NCBI RefSeq assembly: GCF_001429185.1
Contig: NZ_LMIW01000010.1
Coordinates: 62,001-126,000 of the forward strand
Direction: 5' to 3'
Source of the DNA: Terrabacter sp. Root85
GTDB taxonomy: Bacteria > Actinomycetota > Actinomycetes > Actinomycetales > Dermatophilaceae
DNA: 64,000 nt
Below the pieces are notes generated by a model that worked only from the letters and a program-made list of their open reading frames with translations, had not been told where the DNA came from and made no database searches. The position numbers were made by a program, and so were the translations under genes. Every line of letters begins with the position of its first letter. Position 1 is the first letter of the stretch. Shown piece by piece: positions 19,927 to 30,718 of this stretch.

Positions 19927-21254
19927 GCGGACACCATCCCGCTGGACTCCTTGGTCTGGACGTCGAAGAGGACCGACTTCTCGGGCGGGAAGAGCTCGTG
20001 GGCCGGCGTGTGCATGCCGGCCTCGAACTCCTCGCGGAAGTACTGCACGGCCGAGGTGATCGGGCTCGTGGCCGCGTCACCGAGGGCGCAGAAGCTGCGA
20101 CCGAGGATGTTGTCGCAGATGTCGACGAGCTTGTCGATGTCGTCCTGCGTGCCCTGGCCGTTCTCGATGCGGTTCATGATCTGGCGCAGCCACCACGTGC
20201 CCTCGCGGCACGGCGTGCACTTGCCGCACGACTCGTGGGCGTAGAAGTCGGTCCAGCGGGCGACGGCGCGCACGACCGACACGGTCTCGTCGAAGACCTG
20301 CAGGGCACGCGTGCCGAGCATCGAGCCGGCCGCGGCGACCGAGTCGAAGTCGAGGGGCACGTCGAGGTGCTGGTCGGTGAAGATCGGCGTCGAGCTGCCA
20401 CCCGGCGTCCAGAACTTCAGCTTCTTGCCGCCGCGCATGCCGCCGGCGAGGTCGATGAGCTCGCGCATCGTGATGCCGAGCGGGGCCTCGAACTGGCCCG
20501 GGTTGGCGACGTGGCCCGAGAGGCTGAAGATGCCGAAGCCCGTGGACTTCTCGGTGCCCATGCCCTTGAACCAGTCGGAGCCCTCGAGGATGATCCCGGG
20601 CACCGAGGCGATGGACTCGACGTTGTTGACCGACGTCGGGCGGGCGTAGAGACCGGCGGCACCGGGGAACGGCGGCTTGAGGCGCGGCTGGCCGCGGCGA
20701 CCTTCGAGCGAGTCGAGCAGCGCCGTCTCCTCGCCGCAGATGTAGGCGCCGGCGCCGGCGTGCACGGTGATGTCGACCTTGACGCCCTTGCCACCGACGT
20801 TGTCGCCGAGGTAGCCCGCGGCACGGGCCTCCTCGACGGCGCGCAGCAGGCGGCGGTAGACGTGGACGACCTCACCGCGGAGGTAGATGAACGCGTGCTC
20901 GCAGCCGATGGCGTACGAGGAGATGGCCACCCCCTCGATGAGCGCGTGCGGGTTGGCCATCATGAGCGGCACGTCCTTGCACGTGCCCGGCTCGGACTCG
21001 TCGGCGTTGACGACGAGGTAGCGCGGGCCGCCGTCGGGCGGCGCCATGAACGACCACTTCATGCCGGTCGGGAAGCCGGCACCACCACGGCCACGGATGC
21101 TGGAGTCCTTGACGGCGTCGATGATCGCCTGCGGCTCCATGTCGAGCGCCTTGGTCAGGGCCTTGTAGCCGTCGTGGCGCTCGTAGGTCGCGAGGGTCCA
21201 GGACTGCGGGTCGTCCCAGAACTTCGTGAGGATCGGGGTCAGGGTGTCGGTCAC
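19923..21254 (-). CDS. nuoF: NADH-quinone oxidoreductase subunit F (NADH- and FMN-binding)
   Basis: 443 residues, the entry point for NADH. It shows [19 protein letters not shown] (nucleotide/FMN-binding glycine-rich loop), [20 protein letters not shown], and the cluster N3 ligands [12 protein letters not shown] plus the distal Cys in [11 protein letters not shown]. The GTG at 21254 shares GTGA with the nuoE stop; the open frame further upstream overlaps nuoE and is not coding. Confidence 0.97.
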   Translation of the reverse strand: MTDTLTPILTKFWDDPQSWTLATYERHDGYKALTKALDMEPQAIIDAVKDSSIRGRGGAGFPTGMKWSFMAPPDGGPRYLVVNADESEPGTCKDVPLMMANPHALIEGVAISSYAIGCEHAFIYLRGEVVHVYRRLLRAVEEARAAGYLGDNVGGKGVKVDITVHAGAGAYICGEETALLDSLEGRRGQPRLKPPFPGAAGLYARPTSVNNVESIASVPGIILEGSDWFKGMGTEKSTGFGIFSLSGHVANPGQFEAPLGITMRELIDLAGGMRGGKKLKFWTPGGSSTPIFTDQHLDVPLDFDSVAAAGSMLGTRALQVFDETVSVVRAVARWTDFYAHESCGKCTPCREGTWWLRQIMNRIENGQGTQDDIDKLVDICDNILGRSFCALGDAATSPITSAVQYFREEFEAGMHTPAHELFPPEKSVLFDVQTKESSGMVSA

Positions 21255-22008
21255 TGCGATCCGTCCTTCCCGTCGGGCTGCGACGAGTGCGAGCCGTTGC
21301 TGCTGTTGGCACCAGGGGCGACCCAGCCGCGGTCGTTGGCGATCTTGAGACCGAGCAGGGACGCCGGACCGGCGCCCACGCCCTCGTCGGCGCGGCCGTC
21401 CTCGAAGCCCGCGAGGACCCGCGAGACCTCCTTGAACGTGCAGACCTTGGCGGCGCCGCGCGTCGGGGCGACGTCCTTGCCGGCGCGAAGGTCCTCGACG
21501 AGGCCGATCGTGCTCTCCGGCGTCTGGTTGTCGAAGAACTCCCAGTTGGCCATGACGACCGGCGCGTAGTCGCACGCGGCGTTGCACTCGACGCGCTCGA
21601 GGGTGATCCTGCCGTCGTCGGTCGTCTCGTCGTGGCCGATGCCGAGGTGCTCGGAGAGCCGGTCGAAGATGAGGTCGCCGCCCATGACCGCACACAGCGT
21701 GTTGGTGCAGACGCCGACGGTGTAGTCACCGTTGGGGTGGCGCTTGTACTGCGTGTAGAAGGTGGCGACACCGCTCACCTCGGCCTCGGTGAGGTCGAGC
21801 ACCTCCGCGCAGAAGCTCACGCCTCGGCCCGCGACGTAACCGTCGACCGACTGCACGAGGTGCAGCAGCGGCAGCAGCGCCGAGCGCTTCTGCGGGTAGC
21901 GCGAGATGACCTCGGCGGCGTCGACGTGCAGCTTCTCGAGGACGTCGGCGGCATACGGCGCCTTGGACTCGGGGCTGACGTGCAGGTGGCCTGACGCGTC
22001 GTGACCGC

Positions 22009-22012
<4 letters not shown>
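21251..22012 (-). CDS. nuoE: NADH-quinone oxidoreductase subunit E ([2Fe-2S] thioredoxin-fold)
   Basis: 253 residues. The [2Fe-2S] ligands are in VCTNTLCAV and [11 protein letters not shown], cluster N1a next to NuoF. I place the start at TTG 22012: GGAGGTG lies 7 bases upstream, the codon shares TTGA with the nuoD stop like the other junctions, and the product then begins [17 protein letters not shown]. No ATG or GTG in this frame has comparable support. A hydrophilic, Asn/Ser-rich tail of about 30 residues extends past the usual end. Confidence 0.93.
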
Positions 22013-23396
<1,384 letters not shown>

Positions 23397-23397
<1 letters not shown>

Positions 23398-24179
23398 CAG
23401 TTGTACGACCTCCGCTGGTCCGGCGGCGGGACGGTGGCGCCCTTGTACTCGACGGGGATGCCGCCGAGGGGGTAGTCCTTCCGCTGCGGGTGGCCCGGCC
23501 AGTCGTCGGGCATGAGGATTCGGGTGAGGGCCGGGTGGCCGTCGAACTCGATGCCGAACATGTCCCACGTCTCGCGCTCGTGCCAGTCGTTGGCCGGGTA
23601 GACGGAGACGATCGACGGGATGTGGCGGTCGTCGTCGGGGCACGAGACCTCGACGCGGACCCGCCGGCCGCCGTGGGTGATCGACAGGAAGTGGTAGACC
23701 GCGTGCAGCTCCTCGCCGGTGCGGTTCGGGTAGTGCACGCCCGAGACGCCGGTGACGATCTCGAAGCGCAGCGACGCGTCGTCGCGCAGGACGCGGGCGA
23801 CGGCCAGCAGGTGCTCGCGGCGGACGTGGATCGTCATCTCGCCCCGGTCGACGACGACGCGGTCGACGGCCTCGCCGTAGGAGGCCGTGCCGCCGACGAG
23901 GCCACGCTCGAGGTTGTCGGCGATCTCGTCGAAGTAGCCGCCGTAGGGGCGCTCCGAGGCGCCGGCGACGAGGATCGGGCGGACGAGGCCGGAGTAGCCG
24001 GTCGTGTCGGCGCCCTGGGTCGCCCCGAACATGCCGTGGCGCACGCCGACGACCTCGGGCTCGGTCGCGCCGCCCGTCTGGGCGAGCTCGATCTCGTGGG
24101 GCGTCAGGCCGGAGGCCTGGTCCTTGGTCGTGTCGGCGTTCACGGCGTTCGTGTCGTCCTTCTTCTCCCCGTCGCTCAT
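23397..24179 (-). CDS. nuoC: NADH-quinone oxidoreductase subunit C
   Basis: 260 residues. The 30-kDa type domain begins near residue 85; conserved segments include [19 protein letters not shown] and the signature [20 protein letters not shown], then [20 protein letters not shown]. The first 85 residues are hydrophilic and poorly conserved, as in other actinobacteria. The ATG at 24179 shares ATGA with the nuoB stop. Confidence 0.96.
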
Positions 24180-24730
24180 GCGAGGAGACCCTTCATCTGG
24201 TGCGTCGGCGTCGCGGAGAGGGCCGCGACCTCGGCGGCCTTGGCCGCCTCCTCGCGGTTGACGCCGAGCGGCGAGGTCTCGATCTGGTGGTGCAGCTCGA
24301 TGATCGCGTTGAGCAGCATCTGCGGGCGCGGCGGGCAGCCGGGCAGGTAGATGTCGACCGGGATGATGTGGTCGACGCCCTGGACGATCGCGTAGTTGTT
24401 GAACATGCCGCCCGAGCTGGCGCACACACCCATCGAGATGACCCACTTGGGGTTGGGCATCTGGTCGTAGACCTGGCGCACGACAGGGGCCATCTTCTGG
24501 CTGACGCGACCGGCGACGATCATGAGGTCGGCCTGGCGCGGGGTCGCCGAGAAGCGCTCCATGCCGAACCGGGCGATGTCGTAGTCGGGCGTGCCCACGG
24601 CCATCATCTCGATGGCGCAGCACGCGAGGCCGAACGTGGCCGGCCAGATCGAGGCCTTGCGCATGTAGCCGGCGAGACCCTCGACGGTCGAGAGCAGGAA
24701 CCCGGCTGGGAGCTTCTCTTCGAGACCCAT
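24176..24730 (-). CDS. nuoB: NADH-quinone oxidoreductase subunit B (cluster N2)
   Basis: 184 residues. The N2 [4Fe-4S] ligands are visible: the tandem Cys in [10 protein letters not shown], the Cys in [11 protein letters not shown], and [11 protein letters not shown]2 is the last cluster before quinone. The ATG at 24730 has a strong AAGGAG ribosome binding site, unlike most overlapping nuo genes, because 78 bases separate it from nuoA. Confidence 0.97.
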   Translation of the reverse strand: MGLEEKLPAGFLLSTVEGLAGYMRKASIWPATFGLACCAIEMMAVGTPDYDIARFGMERFSATPRQADLMIVAGRVSQKMAPVVRQVYDQMPNPKWVISMGVCASSGGMFNNYAIVQGVDHIIPVDIYLPGCPPRPQMLLNAIIELHHQIETSPLGVNREEAAKAAEVAALSATPTHQMKGLLA

Positions 24731-24772
24731 TGCTTACTCCTTAACCTTTCCTGACGAACCCGGTGGACGCGT

Positions 24773-24788
24773 ACCCGCTGGTGCGGGT
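24773..24788 (-). other. Small hairpin between nuoA and nuoB
   Basis: ACCCGC and GCGGGT form a perfect 6-bp stem with a 4-base loop in the 78-base nuoA-nuoB gap, the longest gap in the operon. It could affect mRNA processing or the nuoA:nuoB ratio; no T-run follows, so full termination is unlikely. Confidence 0.35.
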
Positions 24789-24808
24789 GCTCACGTTTGC
24801 AACGGGCG

Positions 24809-25168
24809 TCAGTCCCACTCGAGGCCGCCGCGACGCCAGACGTAGGCGTACGCGACGAACACCGTGAGGATGAACAGGACCATCTCGACCAGCGCGAAGA
24901 GGCCGAGCTTGTTGAAGGCCACCGCGAACGGGTAGAGGAAGACGGACTCGATGTCGAAGATGATGAAGAGCATCGCCGTCAGGTAGTACTTGATCGGCAC
25001 GCGGCCACCACCGGCCGCCTGGGGCGTCGGCTGGATGCCGCACTCGTACGCCTCGAGCTTGGCGCGGTTGTAGCGCTTGGGCCCGACGACGAGCGAGGTG
25101 AAGACCGACAGCGCGGCGAACGCGAAGCCGAGCCCCAGCATGAACAGGATCGGGACGTAGGAGTTCAT
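24809..25168 (-). CDS. nuoA: NADH-quinone oxidoreductase subunit A
   Basis: 119 residues, three helices. The conserved loop KLEAYECGIQPT and helix 2 FIIFDIESVFLYPFAVAF (acidic residues near the quinone tunnel) identify it. It is the first gene of the nuo operon; the ATG at 25168 follows a leader of about 60 bases from a promoter carrying a Rex-like operator. Confidence 0.96.
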   Translation of the reverse strand: MNSYVPILFMLGLGFAFAALSVFTSLVVGPKRYNRAKLEAYECGIQPTPQAAGGGRVPIKYYLTAMLFIIFDIESVFLYPFAVAFNKLGLFALVEMVLFILTVFVAYAYVWRRGGLEWD

Positions 25169-25234
25169 CCGAGGTCACGTGCCTTTCGGTCGTGCTTGAC
25201 GTGCGAAGCAGGGGCGCAGGTGCGCGGCGCACCC

Positions 25235-25240
25235 ATCCTA
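25235..25240 (-). promoter_or_regulatory. -10 element of the nuo operon promoter (TAGGAT)
   Basis: On the minus strand TAGGAT fits TANNNT. Predicted transcription start is near 25228, giving a leader of about 60 bases before nuoA. No good -35 hexamer is visible; the Rex-like operator covers that position. Confidence 0.5.
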
Positions 25241-25256
25241 GGGGCGTCGGCATCGA

Positions 25257-25274
25257 TTGTGCTCGGCGTCACAA
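25257..25274. promoter_or_regulatory. Rex operator-like inverted repeat upstream of nuoA
   Basis: TTGTGCTCGGCGTCACAA has the 18-base length and outer arms of the Rex consensus TTGTGAANNNNTTCACAA; on the minus strand it reads TTGTGACGCCGAGCACAA. It lies at about -30 to -47 relative to the predicted nuo start, over the expected -35 site, as expected for a repressor. Rex is encoded at 54799-55482. Rex control of nuo is known in other actinobacteria; binding here is inferred. Confidence 0.6.
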
Positions 25275-25295
25275 TGGCGCCGACGGGCGGGTGGC

Positions 25296-26615
25296 TCATG
25301 CGCTCGGAGCCAGCCGCGAGAGGGTGTTGATGAGGCGGTCGCTCGCGCCCTTGCTCGCGGGGTCGGCGAGGTTGGCCATGATCTTGAGCAGGAGCGGCAT
25401 GAGCTTCCTGCGGGGCAGGCCGTACTTCGTCGCGAGCCGCATGACCTCGGGGTTGCCGATGGCGTGGGCGAACCAGCGACCGAGCGTGAAGTAGCCGCCC
25501 AGCTCGTCCTTCATGACCTTGGGGTATGCCGCGAGCACCCGTTCGCGCGCAGCGTCGCTCGGGCGCGCCATGGCCTGGGCGACGAGCTCCGCGCCGAGGC
25601 GCGCGGCCTCGAGGGCGTAGTCGATGCCCTCGCCGTTGAAGGGGTTGACCATGCCACCGGAGTCGCCGACGAGGAGCAGGCCGTCGGCGTAGAGCGGGGT
25701 GCGGTTGAAGCCCATCGGCAGCGCGGCGCCGCGGATCGGACCGGCCGACTCGTCGTGCTCGAGCTGCCACTCGGGATTGATGTCCTCGACCCAGCGACGC
25801 ATGACGTCCTTGTAGTCGGTCTTCTGGAAGGCCGAGGTGGTGTCGAGCGTGCCGAGGCCGACGTTGGTGCGGCCGTCCTCGAGCGGGAAGAGCCAGCCGT
25901 AGCCGGGCATGAGGATGCGGTTGCCGTCGTCGTCGCGGCTCCACAGCTCGAGGTGGCTCTCGAGGTAGTCGTCGCGCTTCGGCGTCGTGTAGTAGGCGCG
26001 GACGGCCACACCCATGACGCGGTCCTCGCGCTTGGGTCGGCCGACCGCGGTGGCGAGGCGGCTCGAGACGCCGTCGCTCGCGACGACGACGGGCGCACGG
26101 TAGGAGACGGTCTCGCCCGTCGCGCGGCCGGCGTCGTCGAGGCGCTTGGCCGTGACGCCGGTGACGCGGCCCGAGGAGTCGCGGAGCGGGGTGGAGACGC
26201 TCGTGCGCTCGTGGAGGCGCGCGCCCCGGGCCTCGGCGTGGCGGGCCAGGGTCTCGTCGAGCTGGGCGCGGGTGCGGACCATGCCGTAGCCCGGGAAGGC
26301 GTCGGACTCGGGCCAGTCGAGCTGCAGCGTGTGGCCGCCACCCTTGATGCGCAGGCCCTTGGTGCGCTGCCACCCCGTCGTGTCGACGCCGAGGGAGATG
26401 AGCTCCTTGGTCGCGCGGGGGGTCAGGCCGTCGCCGCAGATCTTGTCGCGGGGGAAGGCCGACTTCTCGAGGAGGACGACGTCGAGACCGTGGTCGGCCA
26501 GGTAGGCCGCCGTCGCGCTGCCGCCCGGACCGGCGCCGACGACGATGACGTCGGCCCGCTCGACGGGTGCAGCACCAGACCCCGAGGGGCTGGGCGCGAC
26601 GCTCGAACTGGTCAT
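25296..26615 (-). CDS. menJ: Geranylgeranyl reductase family flavoprotein, probable menaquinone reductase (MenJ-like)
   Basis: About 439 residues. The FAD motif is DVIVVGAGPGGSATAAYLAD near residue 24, followed by KICGDGLTPRATKEL and later GDSGGMVNPFNGEGIDYALE, the second FAD motif. The family includes plant and archaeal geranylgeranyl reductases and mycobacterial MenJ (Rv0561c), which saturates one double bond of the menaquinone tail. Menaquinone context favours MenJ. The start is ATG 26615; a GTG 12 bases upstream is possible. A near-perfect Rex operator lies between its -10 and the start. Confidence 0.78.
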   Translation of the reverse strand: MTSSSVAPSPSGSGAAPVERADVIVVGAGPGGSATAAYLADHGLDVVLLEKSAFPRDKICGDGLTPRATKELISLGVDTTGWQRTKGLRIKGGGHTLQLDWPESDAFPGYGMVRTRAQLDETLARHAEARGARLHERTSVSTPLRDSSGRVTGVTAKRLDDAGRATGETVSYRAPVVVASDGVSSRLATAVGRPKREDRVMGVAVRAYYTTPKRDDYLESHLELWSRDDDGNRILMPGYGWLFPLEDGRTNVGLGTLDTTSAFQKTDYKDVMRRWVEDINPEWQLEHDESAGPIRGAALPMGFNRTPLYADGLLLVGDSGGMVNPFNGEGIDYALEAARLGAELVAQAMARPSDAARERVLAAYPKVMKDELGGYFTLGRWFAHAIGNPEVMRLATKYGLPRRKLMPLLLKIMANLADPASKGASDRLINTLSRLAPSA

Positions 26616-26640
26616 GTCTCCCTGCACGCTTCCGAACCGC

Positions 26641-26658
26641 TTGTGAAGAACTTCACGA
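26641..26658. promoter_or_regulatory. Rex operator upstream of the menJ-like gene
   Basis: TTGTGAAGAACTTCACGA matches the Rex consensus TTGTGAANNNNTTCACAA at every fixed position but one. It lies 12 bases downstream of a TAGACT -10, so bound Rex would cover the early transcribed region. This is the best Rex site in the window. Confidence 0.7.
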
Positions 26659-26670
26659 ACTAACTTCGGG

Positions 26671-26700
26671 AGTCTATTCCCGCGATTTCGCGCTTGTCAG
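26671..26700 (-). promoter_or_regulatory. Promoter of the menJ-like gene
   Basis: Minus strand: -35 CTGACA (26695-26700), 18-base spacer, -10 TAGACT (26671-26676). Just upstream lies a perfect 10-base palindrome, AGGCATGCCT (26704-26713). Confidence 0.5.
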
Positions 26701-26703
26701 ATA

Positions 26704-26713
26704 AGGCATGCCT
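26704..26713. promoter_or_regulatory. Palindrome AGGCATGCCT upstream of the menJ promoter
   Basis: Perfect 10-base palindrome, partly extended by TA and AA on its sides, 3 bases upstream of the -35 of the menJ-like gene. It may bind an activator; no factor can be named. Confidence 0.3.
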
Positions 26714-26733
26714 AACTCTCGACAAGCCGGCGG

Positions 26734-27426
26734 TCAGCGCTTGGTGCCGTGGTGCAGCGCGACGATGCCGCCGGTCAGGTTGGTCCAGCCGACCTGCTGC
26801 CAGCCGGCCGCCTCGACGACGCGGGCGAGCTCGCCCTGCGGCGGCCACGCGCGGATCGACTCGGCGAGGTAGACGTAGGAGTCGGGGTTGCTCGACGTGC
26901 GGCGGGCGACCGGCGGGAGCGCGCGCATGAGGTAGTTCGAGTAGACGGTGCGGAAGACCTTGTTGACCGGCTGGCTGAACTCGCAGACGAGGAGTCGGCC
27001 GCCCGGCTTGGTGACGCGGAGGAACTCGCGCAGCGCGGTCTCGGCATCGGCGACGTTGCGCAGCCCGAAGCTCATCGTCACGACGTCGAAGCTCTCGTCG
27101 GCGAACGGCAGGCTCATCGCGTCGGCGGCCGTGAAGGCCATGTCCGGGCGACGCCGGCGGCCGACCCGCAGCATGCCGAGCGAGAAGTCGGCCGGGACGA
27201 TCTCGATCTCCTCGTTGGCCCACGGCTCGCTCGACGTGCCCGTGCCCGCCGCGATGTCGAGGATGCGCTCCCCCGGCTTGGCGTCGACTGCCTTGACGAC
27301 GGCCCGGCGCCACAGCCGGTCCTGCCCGAGCGAGAGCACGTCGTTGGTCACGTCGTACTTCTCGGCGACGGTGTCGAACATCGACGCGACGTCGACCGGC
27401 TTCTTGTCCAGCTGCGCACGGGTCAT
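26734..27426 (-). CDS. menG: Demethylmenaquinone methyltransferase
   Basis: 230 residues. UbiE/MenG family SAM methyltransferase: [20 protein letters not shown], the SAM loop [12 protein letters not shown], and [21 protein letters not shown]. It catalyses the last step of menaquinone synthesis, C-methylation of demethylmenaquinone. The start is ATG 27426, giving the standard [19 protein letters not shown]-terminus. It is divergent from menF with 94 bases between the starts. Confidence 0.94.
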   Translation of the reverse strand: MTRAQLDKKPVDVASMFDTVAEKYDVTNDVLSLGQDRLWRRAVVKAVDAKPGERILDIAAGTGTSSEPWANEEIEIVPADFSLGMLRVGRRRRPDMAFTAADAMSLPFADESFDVVTMSFGLRNVADAETALREFLRVTKPGGRLLVCEFSQPVNKVFRTVYSNYLMRALPPVARRTSSNPDSYVYLAESIRAWPPQGELARVVEAAGWQQVGWTNLTGGIVALHHGTKR

Positions 27427-27506
27427 GCGCTCATCCTCGCACCCACGACGGGTGTGGGTCGGGTCGCACCGGCGACCACGCGAGCAGGGTGGCTCGCGAT
27501 CGGCCG

Positions 27507-27512
27507 TAGAGT
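27507..27512 (+). promoter_or_regulatory. -10 element of leaderless menF promoter (TAGAGT)
   Basis: TAGAGT ends 8 bases before the menF ATG, which lacks a ribosome binding site; a leaderless transcript is likely. No clear -35 is present. Confidence 0.45.
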
Positions 27513-27520
27513 TGCCACCG

Positions 27521-28816
27521 ATGTCCACGCTTCCCGCCCCCGAAGCGCCGTCCCCCGCCGCGGGACCGACGGTCGTCGTCCGCACGGTGCCCCTCGAGGC
27601 CGCGGACCCATTGCTGGCCTACCTCCCGGCCGACGTCCCGCACGACGAGCTGCTCTCGTGGGTGCGCCGAGGCGAGGGCCTCGTCGGCTGGGGGTCGGCA
27701 CTGTCGTTCGAGGCCAACGGCGACAGCCGTTTCCGCGAGGCCGAGGCCTGGTGGCGCGAGGTCAGCCGGCACGCCGTCGTGCGCGACGAGGTGGGCCGCC
27801 CGGGCACGGGTCTCGTGTGCTTCGGCTCCTTCCCCTTCGCCTCCGACTCCGCCGAGGCGGCCCGGCTCGTCGTCCCCTCGACGATCGTCGGCCGTCGGGA
27901 CGGGCAGACCTGGCTCACGACGGTCTCTCTCGAACCGCAGCTCACGCTGCTCGAGAAGCCCTCTGTCGCAAGCGATCCCGAGCCTCCTCGTGACGTCGCC
28001 TTCGCCGACGGCCAGGTGTCCCCCGCCGACTACGCCCATGCGGTCGCCGACGCCGTCCAGCGCATCGGGGCGGGTGAGGTCGACAAGGTCGTCCTCGCCC
28101 GCGACCTCGTCGCGACGGCCTCCGGCCCCATTGACCCGCGCTGGCTGCTGCGTCGCCTCGCCGAGCGCTACGAGAACACGTGGGTCTTCTCGGTGGCCGG
28201 TCTCGTCGGAGCAACCCCCGAGCTGCTCGTGCGCCGCGACCAGGGACTCATCACCTCGCGTGTGCTGGCCGGCACGATCCGCCGCACCGGCGACGACGCC
28301 AAGGACCTCGCCCTCGCGGCCTCGCTCGCCCGCTCGTCGAAGGACCTCGAGGAGCACGAGTACGCCGTGCGCTCCGTCGCCGAGGCCCTCGCCCCGCACT
28401 GCTCGTCGATGAACGTGCCCGAGGCACCGTTCGTGCTGCACCTGCCCAACGTCATGCACCTCGCGACCGACGTCGCCGCCGTCAGCGCCGACGAGGCCTC
28501 GGCCCTGACGCTCGCCGCGTCGCTGCACCCCTCGGCCGCCGTCGGCGGGACCCCCACGGCCCGCGCGGTCGAGCTGATCGGGGAGCTCGAGCACATGGAC
28601 CGGGGGCGCTACGCCGGCCCGGTGGGCTGGATGGACGCCAGTGGCGACGGCGCGTGGGGCATCGCCCTCCGCAGCGGCGCCATCGATCCCGGCAACCCGT
28701 CACAGATCACGCTGTATGCCGGGTGCGGCATCGTCGCGGGGTCCGACCCCGAGTCCGAGGTGGCCGAGTCCAACGCCAAGCTCATCCCGATGCGCGACGC
28801 GCTCGCGAGCGACTGA
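27521..28816 (+). CDS. menF: Isochorismate synthase
   Basis: 431 residues, chorismate-utilising family. Conserved segments: [71 protein letters not shown], and the ending [20 protein letters not shown] typical of isochorismate/salicylate synthases. It diverts chorismate to isochorismate, the first committed step of menaquinone synthesis. A siderophore-type salicylate role is possible in the family, but menD directly downstream (11 bases) points to menaquinone. Confidence 0.92.
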   Translation: MSTLPAPEAPSPAAGPTVVVRTVPLEAADPLLAYLPADVPHDELLSWVRRGEGLVGWGSALSFEANGDSRFREAEAWWREVSRHAVVRDEVGRPGTGLVCFGSFPFASDSAEAARLVVPSTIVGRRDGQTWLTTVSLEPQLTLLEKPSVASDPEPPRDVAFADGQVSPADYAHAVADAVQRIGAGEVDKVVLARDLVATASGPIDPRWLLRRLAERYENTWVFSVAGLVGATPELLVRRDQGLITSRVLAGTIRRTGDDAKDLALAASLARSSKDLEEHEYAVRSVAEALAPHCSSMNVPEAPFVLHLPNVMHLATDVAAVSADEASALTLAASLHPSAAVGGTPTARAVELIGELEHMDRGRYAGPVGWMDASGDGAWGIALRSGAIDPGNPSQITLYAGCGIVAGSDPESEVAESNAKLIPMRDALASD

Positions 28817-28827
28817 TCGGGGCGACG

Positions 28828-30702
28828 GTGACCGCTCGTCTGAGTGCGCCTGAGATCGCGCTGCACGTGCTCCAGCAGCTGTGGCTCGGCGGGGTGCGCG
28901 ACGTCGTGCTGGCCCCGGGGTCGCGATCGGCACCCTTCGCCCTCGCCCTCGACGCGGCCGACCGGGCCGGCGACCTGCGCCTGCACGTGCGCGTCGACGA
29001 GCGGTCCGCGGGCTTTCTCGCGCTCGGTCTCGCCACCGGGTCACGCCGACCGGTCGCCGTCGTCACGACGTCGGGCACGGCCGTCGGCAACCTGCTCCCG
29101 GCGGTCATGGAGGCGCACCACACGGGGCGCCGGCTGGTCGTCGTCAGTGCCGACCGGCCCGACCACCTGCGGGGCACGGGCGCCAACCAGACGACCGACC
29201 AGGCCGGCATCTTCGGCACCTTTGCGCCGTGCCACGACCTCACGGCGGCCACGCCCGACGACGAGCTGGCCGGCCTCGTGGCACAGGCGTGCTCGCGACC
29301 CGGACCGACCCAGCTCAACGTCCAGCTCGACGGTGACCTGCTGCCCTCGGACGCCGACCCAACGACGTGGTGGCAGCGCCCGGCCGAGGAGCCCTCTCCT
29401 CCCTCCCTCCCCACCTCGATCGACCACCACAACTCCGCCCCGGCGGACCTCGGACGCGACACCGGAGCCGAACCTCACGACAAGTCCGCACCGGCGGACC
29501 TCCGACGCGAGACCGGAGCCGAACCCCACGACAAGTCCGCCCCGGCGGACGTTGCGCGCGCGGGCCGGGCCGGACGAGGCGTCGAGCCGTCGGTGTCGGT
29601 GCCGACCGACGGCGAGGTGCTGCCGCTCGGGCCGCGCACCGTCGTCGTCGCCGGTGACGACGCCGGACCGGCCGCACGCCTGCTCGCCGAGGCGGCGGGC
29701 TGGCCGCTCGTCGCGGAGCCCACCTCTGGGGCGCGCATCGGCCGGCAGGCCCTGCGCACCGGGCGGCTGCTGCTCACCACCGACCTGCGCGGGGACGTCG
29801 AGCGCGTCGTCGTCGTCGGCCACCCGACCCTGTCCCGCCCCGTCACGAGCCTCATCAGCGACCCGCACGTCGAGGTCCTCTCCGTCCGAGGTCGTGACGG
29901 CGTGGCCACCGACCCGGGCCGGGTGGCGCGCGTGCTCGACGTCGTGCCACGGGTCGAGGCCGCCGACGCCCCGGCCTGGTTCGACGCCTGGCGTGGCGCC
30001 GACCAGCGACTCGGCGCCCTAATCGATGCGGGACTCGTTGCGCCCGAGGGAGATCCGTCACGAGCCCCCGGGGACGGCGGCCTGTCGCCACTCGCCGTCG
30101 CGGCTGTCGTGGGCGCCGCGGTCGCCGCCGACACGACGCTCGTCGTCGGCTCGTCGAACCCCGTCCGCGACCTCGATGTCATGGCCACACCGTGGACGCC
30201 GCTCGAGCACCGCTTCGTCGTCGGCAACCGTGGTCTCGCCGGCATCGACGGCATGGTCTCGACGGCCGTCGGCGTCGCCCTCGGTCGCCCACGAGCCGCG
30301 CGCAGCATCGCCTACCTCGGCGACCTGACCTTCCTTCACGACACGAACGGCCTGCTCACGGGTCGCGGTCAGCGGCGGCCCGACCTCACCTTCGTCGTGC
30401 TCAGCGACGACGGGGGCGCGATCTTCAGCACCCTCGAGCAGGGCGACCGCCGCTACGCGCGTGCCTTCGAACGCGTCTTCGCGACCCCGCACGGCACCGA
30501 CCTCGAGGCCTTGTGCGCGGCGCACCACACGGCATACGAACGCGTCGACGACCTCGGCCGGCTTGCCGAGGCGCTCGCCGAGTCCCCTTCTGGCACCAGG
30601 GTCCTCGAGGTCCCCGTCTCGCGGGCCGACCGCCGGGCCGAGGCCGCCTGGCTGCGCGAGCTGGCTCAGCAGGTCGTGACCCACCGCGACGACCGCCGCT
30701 GA
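28828..30702 (+). CDS. menD: SEPHCHC synthase (MenD), with an inserted repeat region
   Basis: 624 residues; thiamine-diphosphate enzyme joining isochorismate and 2-oxoglutarate. The N-terminal domain has VVLAPGSRSAPFALALDAAD and VDERSAGFLALGLA with the catalytic Glu; the C-terminal domain has the TPP/Mg motif region YLGDLTFLHDTNGL. It is 50-70 residues longer than usual. The excess lies at about 190-255, between domains, where a 17-residue motif repeats 2.4 times (from residue 202). The GTG at 28828 has a weak upstream GGGGCG. It is translationally close to menF. Confidence 0.92.
   Translation: MTARLSAPEIALHVLQQLWLGGVRDVVLAPGSRSAPFALALDAADRAGDLRLHVRVDERSAGFLALGLATGSRRPVAVVTTSGTAVGNLLPAVMEAHHTGRRLVVVSADRPDHLRGTGANQTTDQAGIFGTFAPCHDLTAATPDDELAGLVAQACSRPGPTQLNVQLDGDLLPSDADPTTWWQRPAEEPSPPSLPTSIDHHNSAPADLGRDTGAEPHDKSAPADLRRETGAEPHDKSAPADVARAGRAGRGVEPSVSVPTDGEVLPLGPRTVVVAGDDAGPAARLLAEAAGWPLVAEPTSGARIGRQALRTGRLLLTTDLRGDVERVVVVGHPTLSRPVTSLISDPHVEVLSVRGRDGVATDPGRVARVLDVVPRVEAADAPAWFDAWRGADQRLGALIDAGLVAPEGDPSRAPGDGGLSPLAVAAVVGAAVAADTTLVVGSSNPVRDLDVMATPWTPLEHRFVVGNRGLAGIDGMVSTAVGVALGRPRAARSIAYLGDLTFLHDTNGLLTGRGQRRPDLTFVVLSDDGGAIFSTLEQGDRRYARAFERVFATPHGTDLEALCAAHHTAYERVDDLGRLAEALAESPSGTRVLEVPVSRADRRAEAAWLRELAQQVVTHRDDRR
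29431..29556 (+). repeat. 51-bp in-frame tandem repeat inside menD
   Basis: Units start at 29431, 29482 and 29533 (exact 51-base period). They encode NSAPADLGRDTGAEPHD, KSAPADLRRETGAEPHD and KSAPADVARAG. Each unit carries a near-palindrome of type GTCCGCCCCGGCGGAC. The third copy is truncated. Confidence 0.9.
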
Positions 30703-30718
30703 CCGGACCGGCGTCGGG

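Noticed and set aside
26704-26713. Palindrome AGGCATGCCT as an iron box (DtxR/IdeR site)
   Set aside because: The half-sites are too close together (14 bases instead of 19) and the inner TTAG..CTAA core is absent.
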